From an uncultured Bacilli bacterium (GTDB lineage: Bacteria > Bacillota_I > Bacilli_A > RF39 > UBA660): a stretch of DNA of 38,036 nt. Positions 7,393 through 17,900 of the stretch are shown here, piece by piece (within the stretch, counting starts at the first letter, position 1; the number at the start of each line of letters is the position of its first letter). The notes below the pieces were generated by a model. The model made no database searches and had not been told where the DNA came from. It was given only the letters and a program-made list of their open reading frames with translations. Position numbers and translations under genes: made by a program. The DNA is taken from contig CAKPEZ010000007.1 of NCBI GenBank assembly GCA_934149465.1, forward strand, positions 1 to 38,036, in the 5' to 3' direction.

Positions 7393-8842
7393 GTATTTGT
7401 ACCTTCCTTTAGAGGAAATAAATAATTTATTAAGAACTAAAAAAATTAAACCAATTGACTTAGTACGTGAGAGTTTTGATAGAATTAAAGAAAATAAAGA
7501 ATTAAATGCTTTTATTACTTTAAATGAAGAAGATGCGATTAAAGAAGCTATTCGTTTAGAAAGTGAAGAAGTAGATAATCTTTTATTTGGTATTCCAATT
7601 GCAATTAAAGATAATATTATAACTAATAATCTTAGAACTACTTGTGCTTCTAAGATGCTTGATAATTTTATTCCAATATATGATGCTACGGTTGTAAAAA
7701 AGATTAAAGCGTGTAAGATGATTATTATTGGTAAGACTAATATGGATGAGTTTGCTATGGGTTCTACAGGAGAGACTAGTTATTATAAGCCATGTTTAAA
7801 TCCGTGGAATTTAACTAAGACACCAGGAGGATCTTCTTCTGGAAGTGCTTCTAGTGTTAGTATGCGTATTTGTCCATTTGCTCTTGGAAGTGATACTGGG
7901 GGAAGTATTCGTCAGCCATCTTCATTTTGCGGAATAGTAGGACTTAAGCCTACTTATGGAAGAGTTAGTCGTTATGGCTTAGTAGCGTTTTCTTCTTCAT
8001 TAGATCAAATTGGTCCAATGACTAGGAATGTTTATGAGAATGCTCTTCTTCTTAATGCTATTAGTGGAGAAGATGAAAATGATTTAACTTGTTCTAATCG
8101 TAAAGAGGATTTTACTTCTTTAATTGGCCAAGATATAAAAGGAATGAAAATTGCTATTCCTAAATTTTATATAAGTGATGTAGTTGATAAGAGGATAAAA
8201 GAAAAGCTAGATAATGTAGTTAATATTTTAAAAGAAAATGGTGCTAGTGTTTCATATATAGATATTAATGATTTAGAGTATGCTATTACTTTATATCAAA
8301 TAATTGCTTTGGGAGAAGCTAGTTCTAATTTAGCAAGATTTGATGGAATTAGATATGGCTATCAAACAAAGAATTATCAAAATTTAGAAGAATTATATTT
8401 TAATACTAGAAGTGAAGGCTTTGGTAAAGAAGTAAAAAGAAGAATAATGATTGGAAGTTATGTTTTAAGTGGAGAGAATGCTAATGTGTATTATTTAAAA
8501 GCATTATCTTTAAGAAAAAAATTAAGAGATAACTTTAAAAGAGTATTTGAGACTTACGATTTAGTAATTGGCCCTGTAACTACTTCTCTTCCTCATACTA
8601 TTGGAAGTGATGAAAATAATCTTCTAAAAAGCTTTTATGATGATTTATTTACGATTCCTGTTAATATGGCAGGACTTCCTGGAATGAGTTTACCTATGGG
8701 ATTTATTGAAAATATCCCAGTTGGCGTTCAGATTATTGCTGATAGTTTTGATGAAAAAACTATTTATAAATTAGCATCTTTCTTAGAAAAGAAGCTTGAT
8801 TTAGATTTAATTCCTAATAAAGAAGGTGATCATTATGAATAA
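7385..8842 (+). CDS. gatA: Asp/Glu-tRNA amidotransferase subunit A (glutamine amidase)
   Basis: A 485-residue amidase-signature protein. The Ser-cis-Ser-Lys triad is visible: Lys in PIAIKDNI, the first Ser in TPGGSSSGSASSV, and the nucleophile Ser in GSDTGGSIRQPSSFCG, followed by GLKPTYGRVSRYGL. GatA hydrolyses glutamine and passes ammonia through a channel to GatB. Length is normal for the family. It overlaps gatC by 8 bases and gatB by 8 bases. Presence of gatCAB implies indirect synthesis of Gln-tRNA(Gln) and/or Asn-tRNA(Asn) in this organism. Confidence 0.97.
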   Translation: MTKYLYLPLEEINNLLRTKKIKPIDLVRESFDRIKENKELNAFITLNEEDAIKEAIRLESEEVDNLLFGIPIAIKDNIITNNLRTTCASKMLDNFIPIYDATVVKKIKACKMIIIGKTNMDEFAMGSTGETSYYKPCLNPWNLTKTPGGSSSGSASSVSMRICPFALGSDTGGSIRQPSSFCGIVGLKPTYGRVSRYGLVAFSSSLDQIGPMTRNVYENALLLNAISGEDENDLTCSNRKEDFTSLIGQDIKGMKIAIPKFYISDVVDKRIKEKLDNVVNILKENGASVSYIDINDLEYAITLYQIIALGEASSNLARFDGIRYGYQTKNYQNLEELYFNTRSEGFGKEVKRRIMIGSYVLSGENANVYYLKALSLRKKLRDNFKRVFETYDLVIGPVTTSLPHTIGSDENNLLKSFYDDLFTIPVNMAGLPGMSLPMGFIENIPVGVQIIADSFDEKTIYKLASFLEKKLDLDLIPNKEGDHYE

Positions 8843-10262
8843 TTATTTGCCTACTATTGGAATGGAAGTTCATTGTGAACTTAAGACTAATTCTAAGATG
8901 TTTTCTGCTTCTCTTAATGGTTATGGAGAAAATGCTAATACTAATATTAATGTAATTGATTTAGGTTATCCTGGAACTTTACCTAAGTTAAATAGAATGG
9001 GAATAGAGTTTGCTTTAAAAGCAGCACTTGCTCTTAACTGTAAAATTAATAAAGAGATGCACTTTGATAGAAAGAATTATTTCTATCCTGATTTACCTAA
9101 AGGGTATCAAATTACTCAAAATTTAACTCCAATAGGATATGATGGATATATTGAAATAGATTTAGATGGTACTAAGAAAAAAATTGGAATAGAAAGAGTT
9201 CATATTGAAGAAGATACTTGTAAGAGTATTCATGATCAAAATTATACTTATCTAGATTTTAATAGAGCAGGAGTTCCTTTAATAGAAATCGTTACTAAAC
9301 CAGATATTACTAATGATAAAGAAGCTTGTTTATATTTAACTAAATTAAGAGAAATACTTTTATATTTAGGAGTATCTGATGTAAAGATGGAAGAGGGAAG
9401 TATGCGCTGTGAAGCGAATGTTTCTGTAAGAAAAAGCATTTCTGATCCTCTAGGAACTAAAATAGAAATAAAAAATATTGGTTCTATTAGTGCAGTTGGA
9501 AGTGCGATTAACTATGAAATAGAAAGACAATCTTCTCTATTAGAAGAAGGAAAAACTTTAAAAGAAGAAACAAGACGTTTTGATGAACTTACTAAGACTA
9601 CTATTTTGATGAGAACTAAAGAAACTGGGAATGAATATAGATATTTTCCTGAACCAGATATTCCTTTTTATCATTTAACTGATGATTATATTAAGAAAAT
9701 AAAAGAAGAACTTCCTCTTCTTCCAGAACAATTACTTGATATATATCGTTCTAAAAATATTAATGAATCTAATATAAAAATAATTCTTGGTAATATGGAA
9801 TTATCTTCTTATTTCAATAAATTATTAGATACTGATATTGATTTATCAGTAGCGTCTAATTTATTAACTGGAGATATTCTTGGCTATTTAAATAAAAATA
9901 ATATTAAATTAGTCGATGTAAAAATGGATGAAGATAATTTTAAGAACTTAGTAACTAAAGTAAGTAAGAAAGAAATATCTTCTAAAGTATGTAAAGAGAT
10001 CTTACCTATTATGTTAGAAACTAATGAAAATATTGATGAAATAATAAAAAAACAAGGATTAACTGAAATAACTGATGAAAATGTATTACGTGATTTAATT
10101 AATAATCTTATTAATCAAAATGAATCCGTAATAGCAGACTTTAAGGATGGAAAAGATAGACCTATTAAATTTTTAATGGGCTTAGTAATGAAAGAGACTA
10201 AAGGAAAAGCTAATCCACCTGTTGCAAATAAAATATTAATAGAAGAGCTTAAGAAAAGATAA
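8835..10262 (+). CDS. gatB: Asp/Glu-tRNA amidotransferase subunit B (tRNA-binding kinase/transamidase)
   Basis: A 475-residue GatB: starts IGMEVHCELKTNSKMFS, then RKNYFYPDLPKGYQITQ, HIEEDTCKS, DFNRAGVPLIEIVTKPD, EGSMRCEANVSVR and YRYFPEPDIPF, all diagnostic. The catalytic N-terminal domain activates and amidates the mischarged tRNA; the C-terminal helical and YqeY-like tail (from about residue 300) binds the tRNA and ends with KANPPVANKILIEEL. ATG 8835 is chosen over GTG 8826, because GAAGGTG (8822-8828) then has a usable spacing. A terminator begins inside the last codons, so gatB ends the run. Confidence 0.97.
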   Translation: MNNYLPTIGMEVHCELKTNSKMFSASLNGYGENANTNINVIDLGYPGTLPKLNRMGIEFALKAALALNCKINKEMHFDRKNYFYPDLPKGYQITQNLTPIGYDGYIEIDLDGTKKKIGIERVHIEEDTCKSIHDQNYTYLDFNRAGVPLIEIVTKPDITNDKEACLYLTKLREILLYLGVSDVKMEEGSMRCEANVSVRKSISDPLGTKIEIKNIGSISAVGSAINYEIERQSSLLEEGKTLKEETRRFDELTKTTILMRTKETGNEYRYFPEPDIPFYHLTDDYIKKIKEELPLLPEQLLDIYRSKNINESNIKIILGNMELSSYFNKLLDTDIDLSVASNLLTGDILGYLNKNNIKLVDVKMDEDNFKNLVTKVSKKEISSKVCKEILPIMLETNENIDEIIKKQGLTEITDENVLRDLINNLINQNESVIADFKDGKDRPIKFLMGLVMKETKGKANPPVANKILIEELKKR

Positions 10263-10274
10263 GCTCTTTTTTTA
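10244..10274 (+). terminator. Intrinsic terminator overlapping the gatB end
   Basis: AGAGCTT (10244-10250) pairs with AAGCTCT (10261-10267), loop of 10 bases, then a T run to 10273. The left arm lies within the gatB coding sequence. Confidence 0.8.
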
Positions 10275-10343
10275 TGCTTTCTTCTAGTGAATATCAAGTT
10301 ATTCTTACATATTATAGGGTGTATAAGAAAGAAGGTGAAAAAA

Positions 10344-11423
10344 ATGAATATAACTGATGACAAGGTAAGTGGAATAAATAAGATTACATTAACTAATTCT
10401 TTAAAAGGCTCTCTGCTTTATTTAAAGCTTTCTTTAAATAATACAACTACTATTCCTGATAGCAATAATCTTATTATCTATGTAGATAAAGAAGATAATG
10501 ATAATCCTAGCAATGAGAGAAAAGAATTTGTGTTTGAGTTAGATCGTCCATTATCTTACTATAATGAAGTAAGTGATGAATTTTATTTAAAATTAGAAAT
10601 GAATAACTCTAAAATAATAGATAATTCTCTGATATTAAGAAAAATTCTTAATAATAGTATATTAGATAATGCAGAAGAAGAAGCACTTGAATACCAAAAT
10701 ATAACTTTATTTGAAGGAATTAATTATCTTTATACCAATTATGATAATATTAATATTGAAGTAATTTATCCTAAGAATAATGATTTAAATAATAGATATG
10801 TAACTTATAATTCATTATATAATTTATCACTTGATAATAAAGATGAAGATAATTATTTTACTGTTACTTATGATTTAGTTAATTTAGAACTTAATAATTT
10901 GAATGTTTCCTGTATTACTTCTACTAATAATAAATTTAATTTAGATAGTAATGGAAATTTGATTGTTAATAGCATTATTGCTAATGAAGGAATTATTAAT
11001 AATGAGGGAATATGTAATTTGATATATCCTGTTGGTTCTCTTTATTTCTCTATAAATAATACTAATCCTAGTACTTTATTTGGTGGTACTTGGGTAAACT
11101 TTGGAGAAGGAAAAACTTTAATAGGTGTTGATCAAAATGATCCTAATTTTAATAATTCTTTATTAGAAGGTGGTGAGAAAGAGCATACTCTTTCAGTAGA
11201 AGAAATGCCATCTCATTCTCATAATGAAAAATTACCTGATAGTTACCGAATAGGTGTATCTGGAGGAGCAGGCGCATATCTTTCAGATGCTACTAATCCA
11301 TTAACTCCCTATGCTGGATCTTGCTACGATAGTGCTTATACTACTACTAATACTGGTAGTAGCGCTCCTCATAATAATCTCCCACCTTATATTACTGTTT
11401 TTATTTTTAAAAGAATATCTTAA
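10344..11423 (+). CDS. Phage baseplate / tail-collar-like protein
   Basis: About 359 residues. The last 130 follow the pattern of phage baseplate or short-tail-fibre tip domains: YPVGSLYFSINNTNPSTLFGG, then TWVNFGEGKTLIGVD, GGEKEHTLSVEEMPSHSH, and the C terminus PHNNLPPYITVFIFKR. In phages this module is found at host-binding tips. The N-terminal 230 residues (TLTNSLKGSLLYLKLSLNN and Asn/Asp-rich beta-strand-like sequence) are not recognised. Start ATG 10344 follows GAAGGTG. No other phage structural genes flank it: it lies alone between the gatB terminator and its own terminator, one gene before the RHS toxin. It may be a domesticated tail module, used for adhesion or toxin delivery; that is inference. 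Confidence 0.72.
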   Translation: MNITDDKVSGINKITLTNSLKGSLLYLKLSLNNTTTIPDSNNLIIYVDKEDNDNPSNERKEFVFELDRPLSYYNEVSDEFYLKLEMNNSKIIDNSLILRKILNNSILDNAEEEALEYQNITLFEGINYLYTNYDNINIEVIYPKNNDLNNRYVTYNSLYNLSLDNKDEDNYFTVTYDLVNLELNNLNVSCITSTNNKFNLDSNGNLIVNSIIANEGIINNEGICNLIYPVGSLYFSINNTNPSTLFGGTWVNFGEGKTLIGVDQNDPNFNNSLLEGGEKEHTLSVEEMPSHSHNEKLPDSYRIGVSGGAGAYLSDATNPLTPYAGSCYDSAYTTTNTGSSAPHNNLPPYITVFIFKRIS

Positions 11424-11455
11424 AGAGCAATTAATAAAAAATTGCTCTTTTTGTT
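11422..11455 (+). terminator. Intrinsic terminator after the collar-like gene
   Basis: 11-bp perfect stem AAAGAGCAATT (11422-11432) with its complement at 11440-11450, loop of 7 bases and a short T run. It separates the collar gene from the RHS unit. Confidence 0.85.
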
Positions 11456-11517
11456 ATAAAGGCACTTTCTAATATTACTAATTTTTATACAATAAAATGA
11501 GGTGATAGATAGAAAGT

Positions 11518-11886
11518 ATGCATGTTATTAAAAATTATCTTAATACAGAAAAAGAACTTAATTCAATAAAATTAAGATTATCTCTTTTAGAATTATATGA
11601 AAAGAAAATAAAAGAAGAAAAAATTTCTTTAGAAAAATTAAGTCAAGACTTAGAAAAACTATTACAAAAGATGGACAACCACACAAAAGAACTATCTGGA
11701 ATAGAAAATGAATTATATTATCAGATAGTAGTAAGAAAACTCAATGTTACTAAAGCAGTTGATTTTGTAGCATATAAAGAAAATAAAGATCCATCTACTA
11801 TTTGGAAATTATATTATCCAAAAGTAAAAAAGAAAATTAATGAATTAAATTCTATTTTATCTAGCGAAAGTCAAGTTAGCATCTGA
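11518..11886 (+). CDS. Small coiled-coil protein with predicted helix-turn-helix, RHS-unit leader gene
   Basis: A 122-residue protein, no family firmly recognised. Residues 1-60 are highly charged and helical (KELNSIKLRLSLLELYEKK), likely a coiled coil. Residues 60-115 (GIENELYYQIVVRKLNVTKA, then VDFVAYKENKDPSTIWKLYY) read like a helix-turn-helix of the type found in small phage regulators of the ArpU/RinA kind. GAGGTGAT lies 11 bases upstream, slightly far. The RHS gene starts 24 bases after its stop and has no promoter of its own, so the two are probably co-transcribed. It could be a regulator of the toxin or an RHS adaptor; the sequence does not decide. Confidence 0.5.
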   Translation: MHVIKNYLNTEKELNSIKLRLSLLELYEKKIKEEKISLEKLSQDLEKLLQKMDNHTKELSGIENELYYQIVVRKLNVTKAVDFVAYKENKDPSTIWKLYYPKVKKKINELNSILSSESQVSI

Positions 11887-11910
11887 ATACCTTAAATTAG
11901 AGGTGATAAG

Positions 11911-14900
11911 ATGAAAGAAATAGAACTCAAAAATAAACGTCAAAGACGAGAAAAACAGTTCTTACAAGAAGATGGTAGCGTTATCTTAAAACTTTATAAT
12001 GAAGATATTCATTTTAAAAAGAATGATCGTTATGAAGAGATAGATAATACTCTTATCTTAAAGGGAAATTCTTATATTAATAAGGCAAATAATTATCAAG
12101 TTATTTTTAACCGTGATAATAATACTAATGAATTATACGAGATAAAGAAAGATAATTATTATATAAGTTTTTCTTTAAAAAATATAAAAAATAAAAAAGT
12201 AGTAAAAAAGAGGACTTCTTCTTCTTTAAAATACCTAAATGCCTTAAAAGATGGAGATATTGAATACTTAGTTCAAAATCATAAAATAAAAGAAAATATT
12301 ATTTTAAAAAAGAAAAATAATAATTTAGAAGAAATTTCTTTTTATTTAAAAACTAATTTAGATTTATCTTTTAAAGATGGAAAGATAAATGCTTATTTAG
12401 AAGAAAATAATATTTTTTCTTTAGATGCTCCTTATATGATAGATAAAAATAATAATAAATCATTAGGAGTATCTTATGAACTATTAAAAAAAGAGGATTT
12501 TTATGAATTAAAGATAAAGTTAGATAGATCTTGGCTTTTAGATTCTAAAAGAAGTTATCCAGTAATAATTGATCCTACTATTACGGTTAATGAAAATAAT
12601 GAAGTTTTTGATACTTATATTTATCCTGGAGATACTAACGTAAATAGAAATAGCTTTGATATTTTAAAAGTTGGCGTAGAAAGAATTGATAATCAGGATA
12701 TTGTTAATAGAGCTCTTTTAAAATTTAATTTACCGGTAATTGGAACTGGTTCTCAAATAGAATCTGCGATTGTTCATTTAGTTGAATATCCATATTTTCT
12801 TGGAGGAAGAGTTCATGGATTAATAAGTGTTCATAGATTAACTTCTTCTTTTGATGAAAGTACTGCTAACTGGGAGAATATGCATGATAAGTATGATCCA
12901 ATAATAGAAGATACTTTTTATGGTGGAAGAAGCTATATGACAGGTAGTGGAGAAGTAAATGATCCATCCATTACCGAGTTTAATATTACTAATTTAGTAA
13001 AGAAATGGTCTTCTGGTACTCCTAATTACGGAGTTATGCTTAAAATGTATGATGAAGTTTATATGGGAGAAGAGTTTCCTGCTTTCTTTTCTAAAGATAA
13101 TGTTGTTACTGGTGATAATCCTGCTCCATTTTTAGAGATTAAATATCGTAATCAAAATGGACTAGAAGAATATCTTTCTTACCATGAACAATCTTTAAAC
13201 AATGGTAAAGTCTATATTAATGAATATAATGGAAATCTAACTTCTTTATTTCAAGTCGGATATACTCTTGGTTCATCTAATAATATAAGTCTATACATGG
13301 TTTATAATACGAATGATGTTATTACTTCTTTTGATCTTTCTTATGGACTTGGATTAAGATTTAATTTTCATCAAATGATAAAAGAAACTACTATTGATAA
13401 TGTTTTATATTTTGAATATATTGATGAAGATGGAACAAGTCATTTCTTTAAAGAAATAGATGGTATTTATAAAGATGAAGATAACTTACATTTAACTATT
13501 AATAAAGTAGGAGATAATTATTATTTAAATACTAAAGATAATTCTAAATTATATTTTATTAAAAGTAATAATATTTGGCTTTTAAAAGAAATTATTGATA
13601 ATGAAAATAAGAAAATTATCTTAGAATATGATGATAATAAAAGACTTATTAAAGTTACTGATATAAGTGGAAATATCATTAATATTGTATATGCTAATAA
13701 TAAGATTACTATTAAAAATATCGATAAAGATATTATCTTAAATTATTCTAATAATAAGTTAACTTCTATTACGGGCTCTAATAGTACTACTAGTATTCTT
13801 TATAATGAAAATAATTTAATTAAAAAGATTATTGATACTGATGGTAGAAGTTATACTTATGAATATTATTCTTCTCCTTTTAAAGTATCTAAGATTACTG
13901 AATATGGAATAGATGATGTAGAAGGAGAAAGCATTGGCTTTGAATATAATTTCGATTCTACAACGATTACAGATAATAAAGATCGAACTACTACTTTAAC
14001 TTTTAATTCTTATGGTAATGTTGAAAACGCTACTTCTTTAAAGAAAGGTTCTTCTTTAAAAAAAGCATATGGTAAGTATTATGGATGGGGAAGTACTAGT
14101 CAAAATAAAAATCAATTACTAAAAGAAGATCCTACTATTGGGTATGTAAAGAATTATTTAACAAATACTTCTTTTGAAGCAGATGATCTTTTATTTACTT
14201 TAGATGAAAATATTAATTATAGCTTTTCTAACACTTTTTCTAAAACTGGTAATCGCAGTTTAAAGTTAGAATCTTTAACTGATAATAAAGAATTATATCA
14301 AAATATTTCTTTAGAAAAAGGAAATACTTATACATTTAGCTGTTATTTAATAAATGAAAAGAAAGTAACAATAAAATTATCTTATACTAATTCTTTAAAT
14401 GAAATAGTAGAGGCAAGTACTAATGTAGATTATTCTAATTCATTATTTAATCGCTACAAGGTTAGTCTTAATTATGAAGAAGATGCTCTTAGTGATTTAA
14501 AAATTAGTTTTATCATGAAGGAAGCAGGCTATTTATATATTGATGATATTCAGTTAGAAGAAGGAGAAGTTGCAAATTATTATAATTTAATAGAAAATTC
14601 TGATTTTTCTAATGGCCTTACTGGATATCAAGCTACTGCTAAAAAAGCTAATCAATCGGAAATAACTTATTTACCAGATAGATTTGAAGTTATTTCACTA
14701 GATTCTACTTCAAAAGCATTAAAGATTAAATCTGATCCTAATATTGAAATATCTTTAAAAAAGACATTTAATATCAATGGAAAACAAGGAGATACTTATC
14801 AATTATCTTTTTGGTATAAAAACCAAGGAATAAATTCTACATTTGCTGGAAATTTTAATGTTGCAATTGGTAACTTTAACTATGTAAATAGTGATACTTA

Positions 14901-17900
14901 TGGTACTGAACCATTTATTAGTAAACCATTTCATCCAAATAATGAAAACTGGCAATATTTTACTTGTAATTTTGTTGCCGAGTTTGATTATAATGATGTC
15001 ATTTTAAATATTCTAAGTTTACAGAATGCAAATAATCTTTATATTACTAATCTTTGCTTATTTAAAGATCTTAAAAATACTATTTATGAGTATGATGATA
15101 ACGGGAATTTAACTTTAAACAAAAAAACAGATAGTGAAGAAGATAAATTTAAATATGATAATAATAATTCACTTATAAAATTAACAGATCCTAGAGGTGG
15201 AAATTTAACTTTTGAATATGATAATAAAGTATCAGATAGATTATTAAGTGGAATTTCTAAAACAGGAATATCTAATGAATATAATTATGATTCTTACGGA
15301 AATGTTACTTCTGGAAAAATTATTAATAGATATTCTCCTGAATTAAATGATGGACTTTATCAAATTAGATTAAAAGGAACTAAGAAATATTTAAAAAATG
15401 ACTTTGTTAATAACAAACTAATATTAACAGAAAATGTTTGTAGTAATGATGAATTTATTTTAGAAAAAGGTGTTTCTAGTTATAAGATAAAAACTAATAT
15501 TACTAATGAGTATATTACATATCAAGATAATCAAATTATTTTATCTAAAAATAATGCGAATAATCTATTTAATATCCAAAAAAATGATAATAATAGTTAT
15601 TCTATTAGAACTTGTGATGATAGTAAGGCTCTTACTTTAATAGATGATGCTCTTTCATTTACTAATATAGATTTAACTGATTATAGACAGCAATTCTATT
15701 TTGAAAATAGTAGAAATTCTGAATTTATTTATAATAGTGCTTCTTATAGTGAAGATGGAAAAAGACTAATTAGTACTACAGATACACTTTTTAATAAGAC
15801 TTTATATGATATAGATTCAACTGGTTTAACTAAAAAAGTAACTTTTCCTAATGGAGACTTTGTTAACTATACTTATAATAATAGCAGGCAAATAACTAAA
15901 ATAACTAAAAATAATAAGACAGCATTATATACTTATAATAATCAGAAGTTATTATCTTCTATTAATAAAGATGGAGTAGTATATAACTTTGAATATGATG
16001 AATTTCTTAATAGAAAGAAAATAAAAATAGGAAATGATCTTACTTTAGTTTCTAATCAATATGAAGAGAAAAATGGCAATTTATTATCTTATACATATGG
16101 AAATAATCATACTATTAATCATACTTATGATGAATTTGATCGAATAAGTAAAATTATCAAGATGAATGATACTTATAACTATACTTATAATAATCTTGGT
16201 AAACTTGCACAAATAAAATCAAGAAGTAGTTTAATCTCTTATGATTATGATTTTGCTCTACGTACTAATAGATATAGATATAATGACTTTTATATATTTT
16301 ATACTTATGATAAAAATAACGTAGTTTCTAAGAAGCACTATAAACTTAAAGAAAAAGAATTAATAAATGAATATACTTATAATTTAGATAATCTAGTTAC
16401 TAATAATAAATTTTTAAATAATAATGTTTCTTATGAATATGATGATTTAGGAAGAATTTCTTCTAAAAAAATAAATAATAATTATACTACTAAATTTAAA
16501 TATAAAAAGAAGGGAAAAAGAACTTCTTTATTATTAGAAAATATAGAAAATAATAATCATAAATATTCATATACATATGATAAATCTAGTAATATTACTA
16601 AGATATATGATAATAATATTTTAATAAATAATTACTATTATGATTTAGATGATCAACTAATTAAAGAAGATAATTACCCTACTAATGAAACTATTAAGTA
16701 TAAATATGATAAAAATGGTAATATTCTTTCTAAAACATATTATAAACTTGGCACAGATGAATTTATTAAGAAAGATAATTATTGTTATGACAATTCTTTA
16801 TATAAAGATCAATTAACTAAATTTAATGATAAAGAAATTACTTATGATGGATTAGGAAATCCTCTTACTATAGGAAATAATGTATCATTAACTTGGACTA
16901 ATGGAGATCAATTACAAAAGTATCAAGATAGCAATAATACAATACTTTATGAATATGATGTTGATGGAATAAGAACTAAGAAAACTTTAAATAATGTAGA
17001 AACTACTTATTATACAGAAAACGATAAAATTTTAATTGAAAAAACAGGTAGTAATATTTTGTATTTCTTAAGAGATGGTAATGGAGAATTACTTGGTTTT
17101 AAGTATAATGATACTTTATATTATTACATTCAAAATGCTCAAGGAGATATTATTGATATTTTAGATAGTAATTATAATGAAGTAGTTACTTACCAATATG
17201 ATAGTTTTGGAAATATTTTAAGTATAACAGATACTACTAATAATCAAATTGGTAATATTAATCCATTTAGATATCGTGGATACTATTATGACAAGGAAAC
17301 TAATTTATATTATCTAAATAGTCGCTATTACAATCCCGTTTGGGGAAGATTTGTTAACTTAGACGGAATATTAGGAACAGATAGTGATATTTTATCTTAT
17401 AATTTATATGCTTATTGTAAAAATAATCCAATTAAACATTGTGATACAACTGGTAAATTTGCAATAACAGCAACATTAGGAGGATCTCTTTTAGCTGGTG
17501 GTTTGGCAGCAGTAGCTAAGTCTCTATTAGCAACAACTTTAAAAGTAGCCGCTACTGCCTTATTAGCATACGTTACTGCTAAAGCAGTAAAATCAATTGC
17601 AGAAACTGGTACAAAGTCTAAACCTAAAAAAGAAACTCCACCTAAAGAAGAAAATAAACATTATGTTTATATGCTGGTAGACTATTCACAAAGAAAAAGT
17701 GAAGATGAAAAAGGAATAACTATGTATGTTGGTAGGACTAATGATTTAGAGGCAACTAAGAGGCGTCATAGAAATAATCCAGCTAGAATGCATTTGAAAT
17801 TAGAGGTACTTCAAGGTCCAGTAAGTTATGAGGTTGCAAGAGGTGCAGAAGAATTTTATATTTGGTATTATTATGACACACTTAGAAAAGGCAATCCAGC

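Noticed and set aside
9248..10363. Minus-strand frames across gatB and its terminator (9248-9439 and 10115-10363)
   Set aside because: Shadows of gatB; the second one even reads through the terminator hairpin.
10344..11423. Intact prophage
   Set aside because: Only one tail-tip-like gene is present; no capsid, terminase, portal, lysis or integrase genes surround it.
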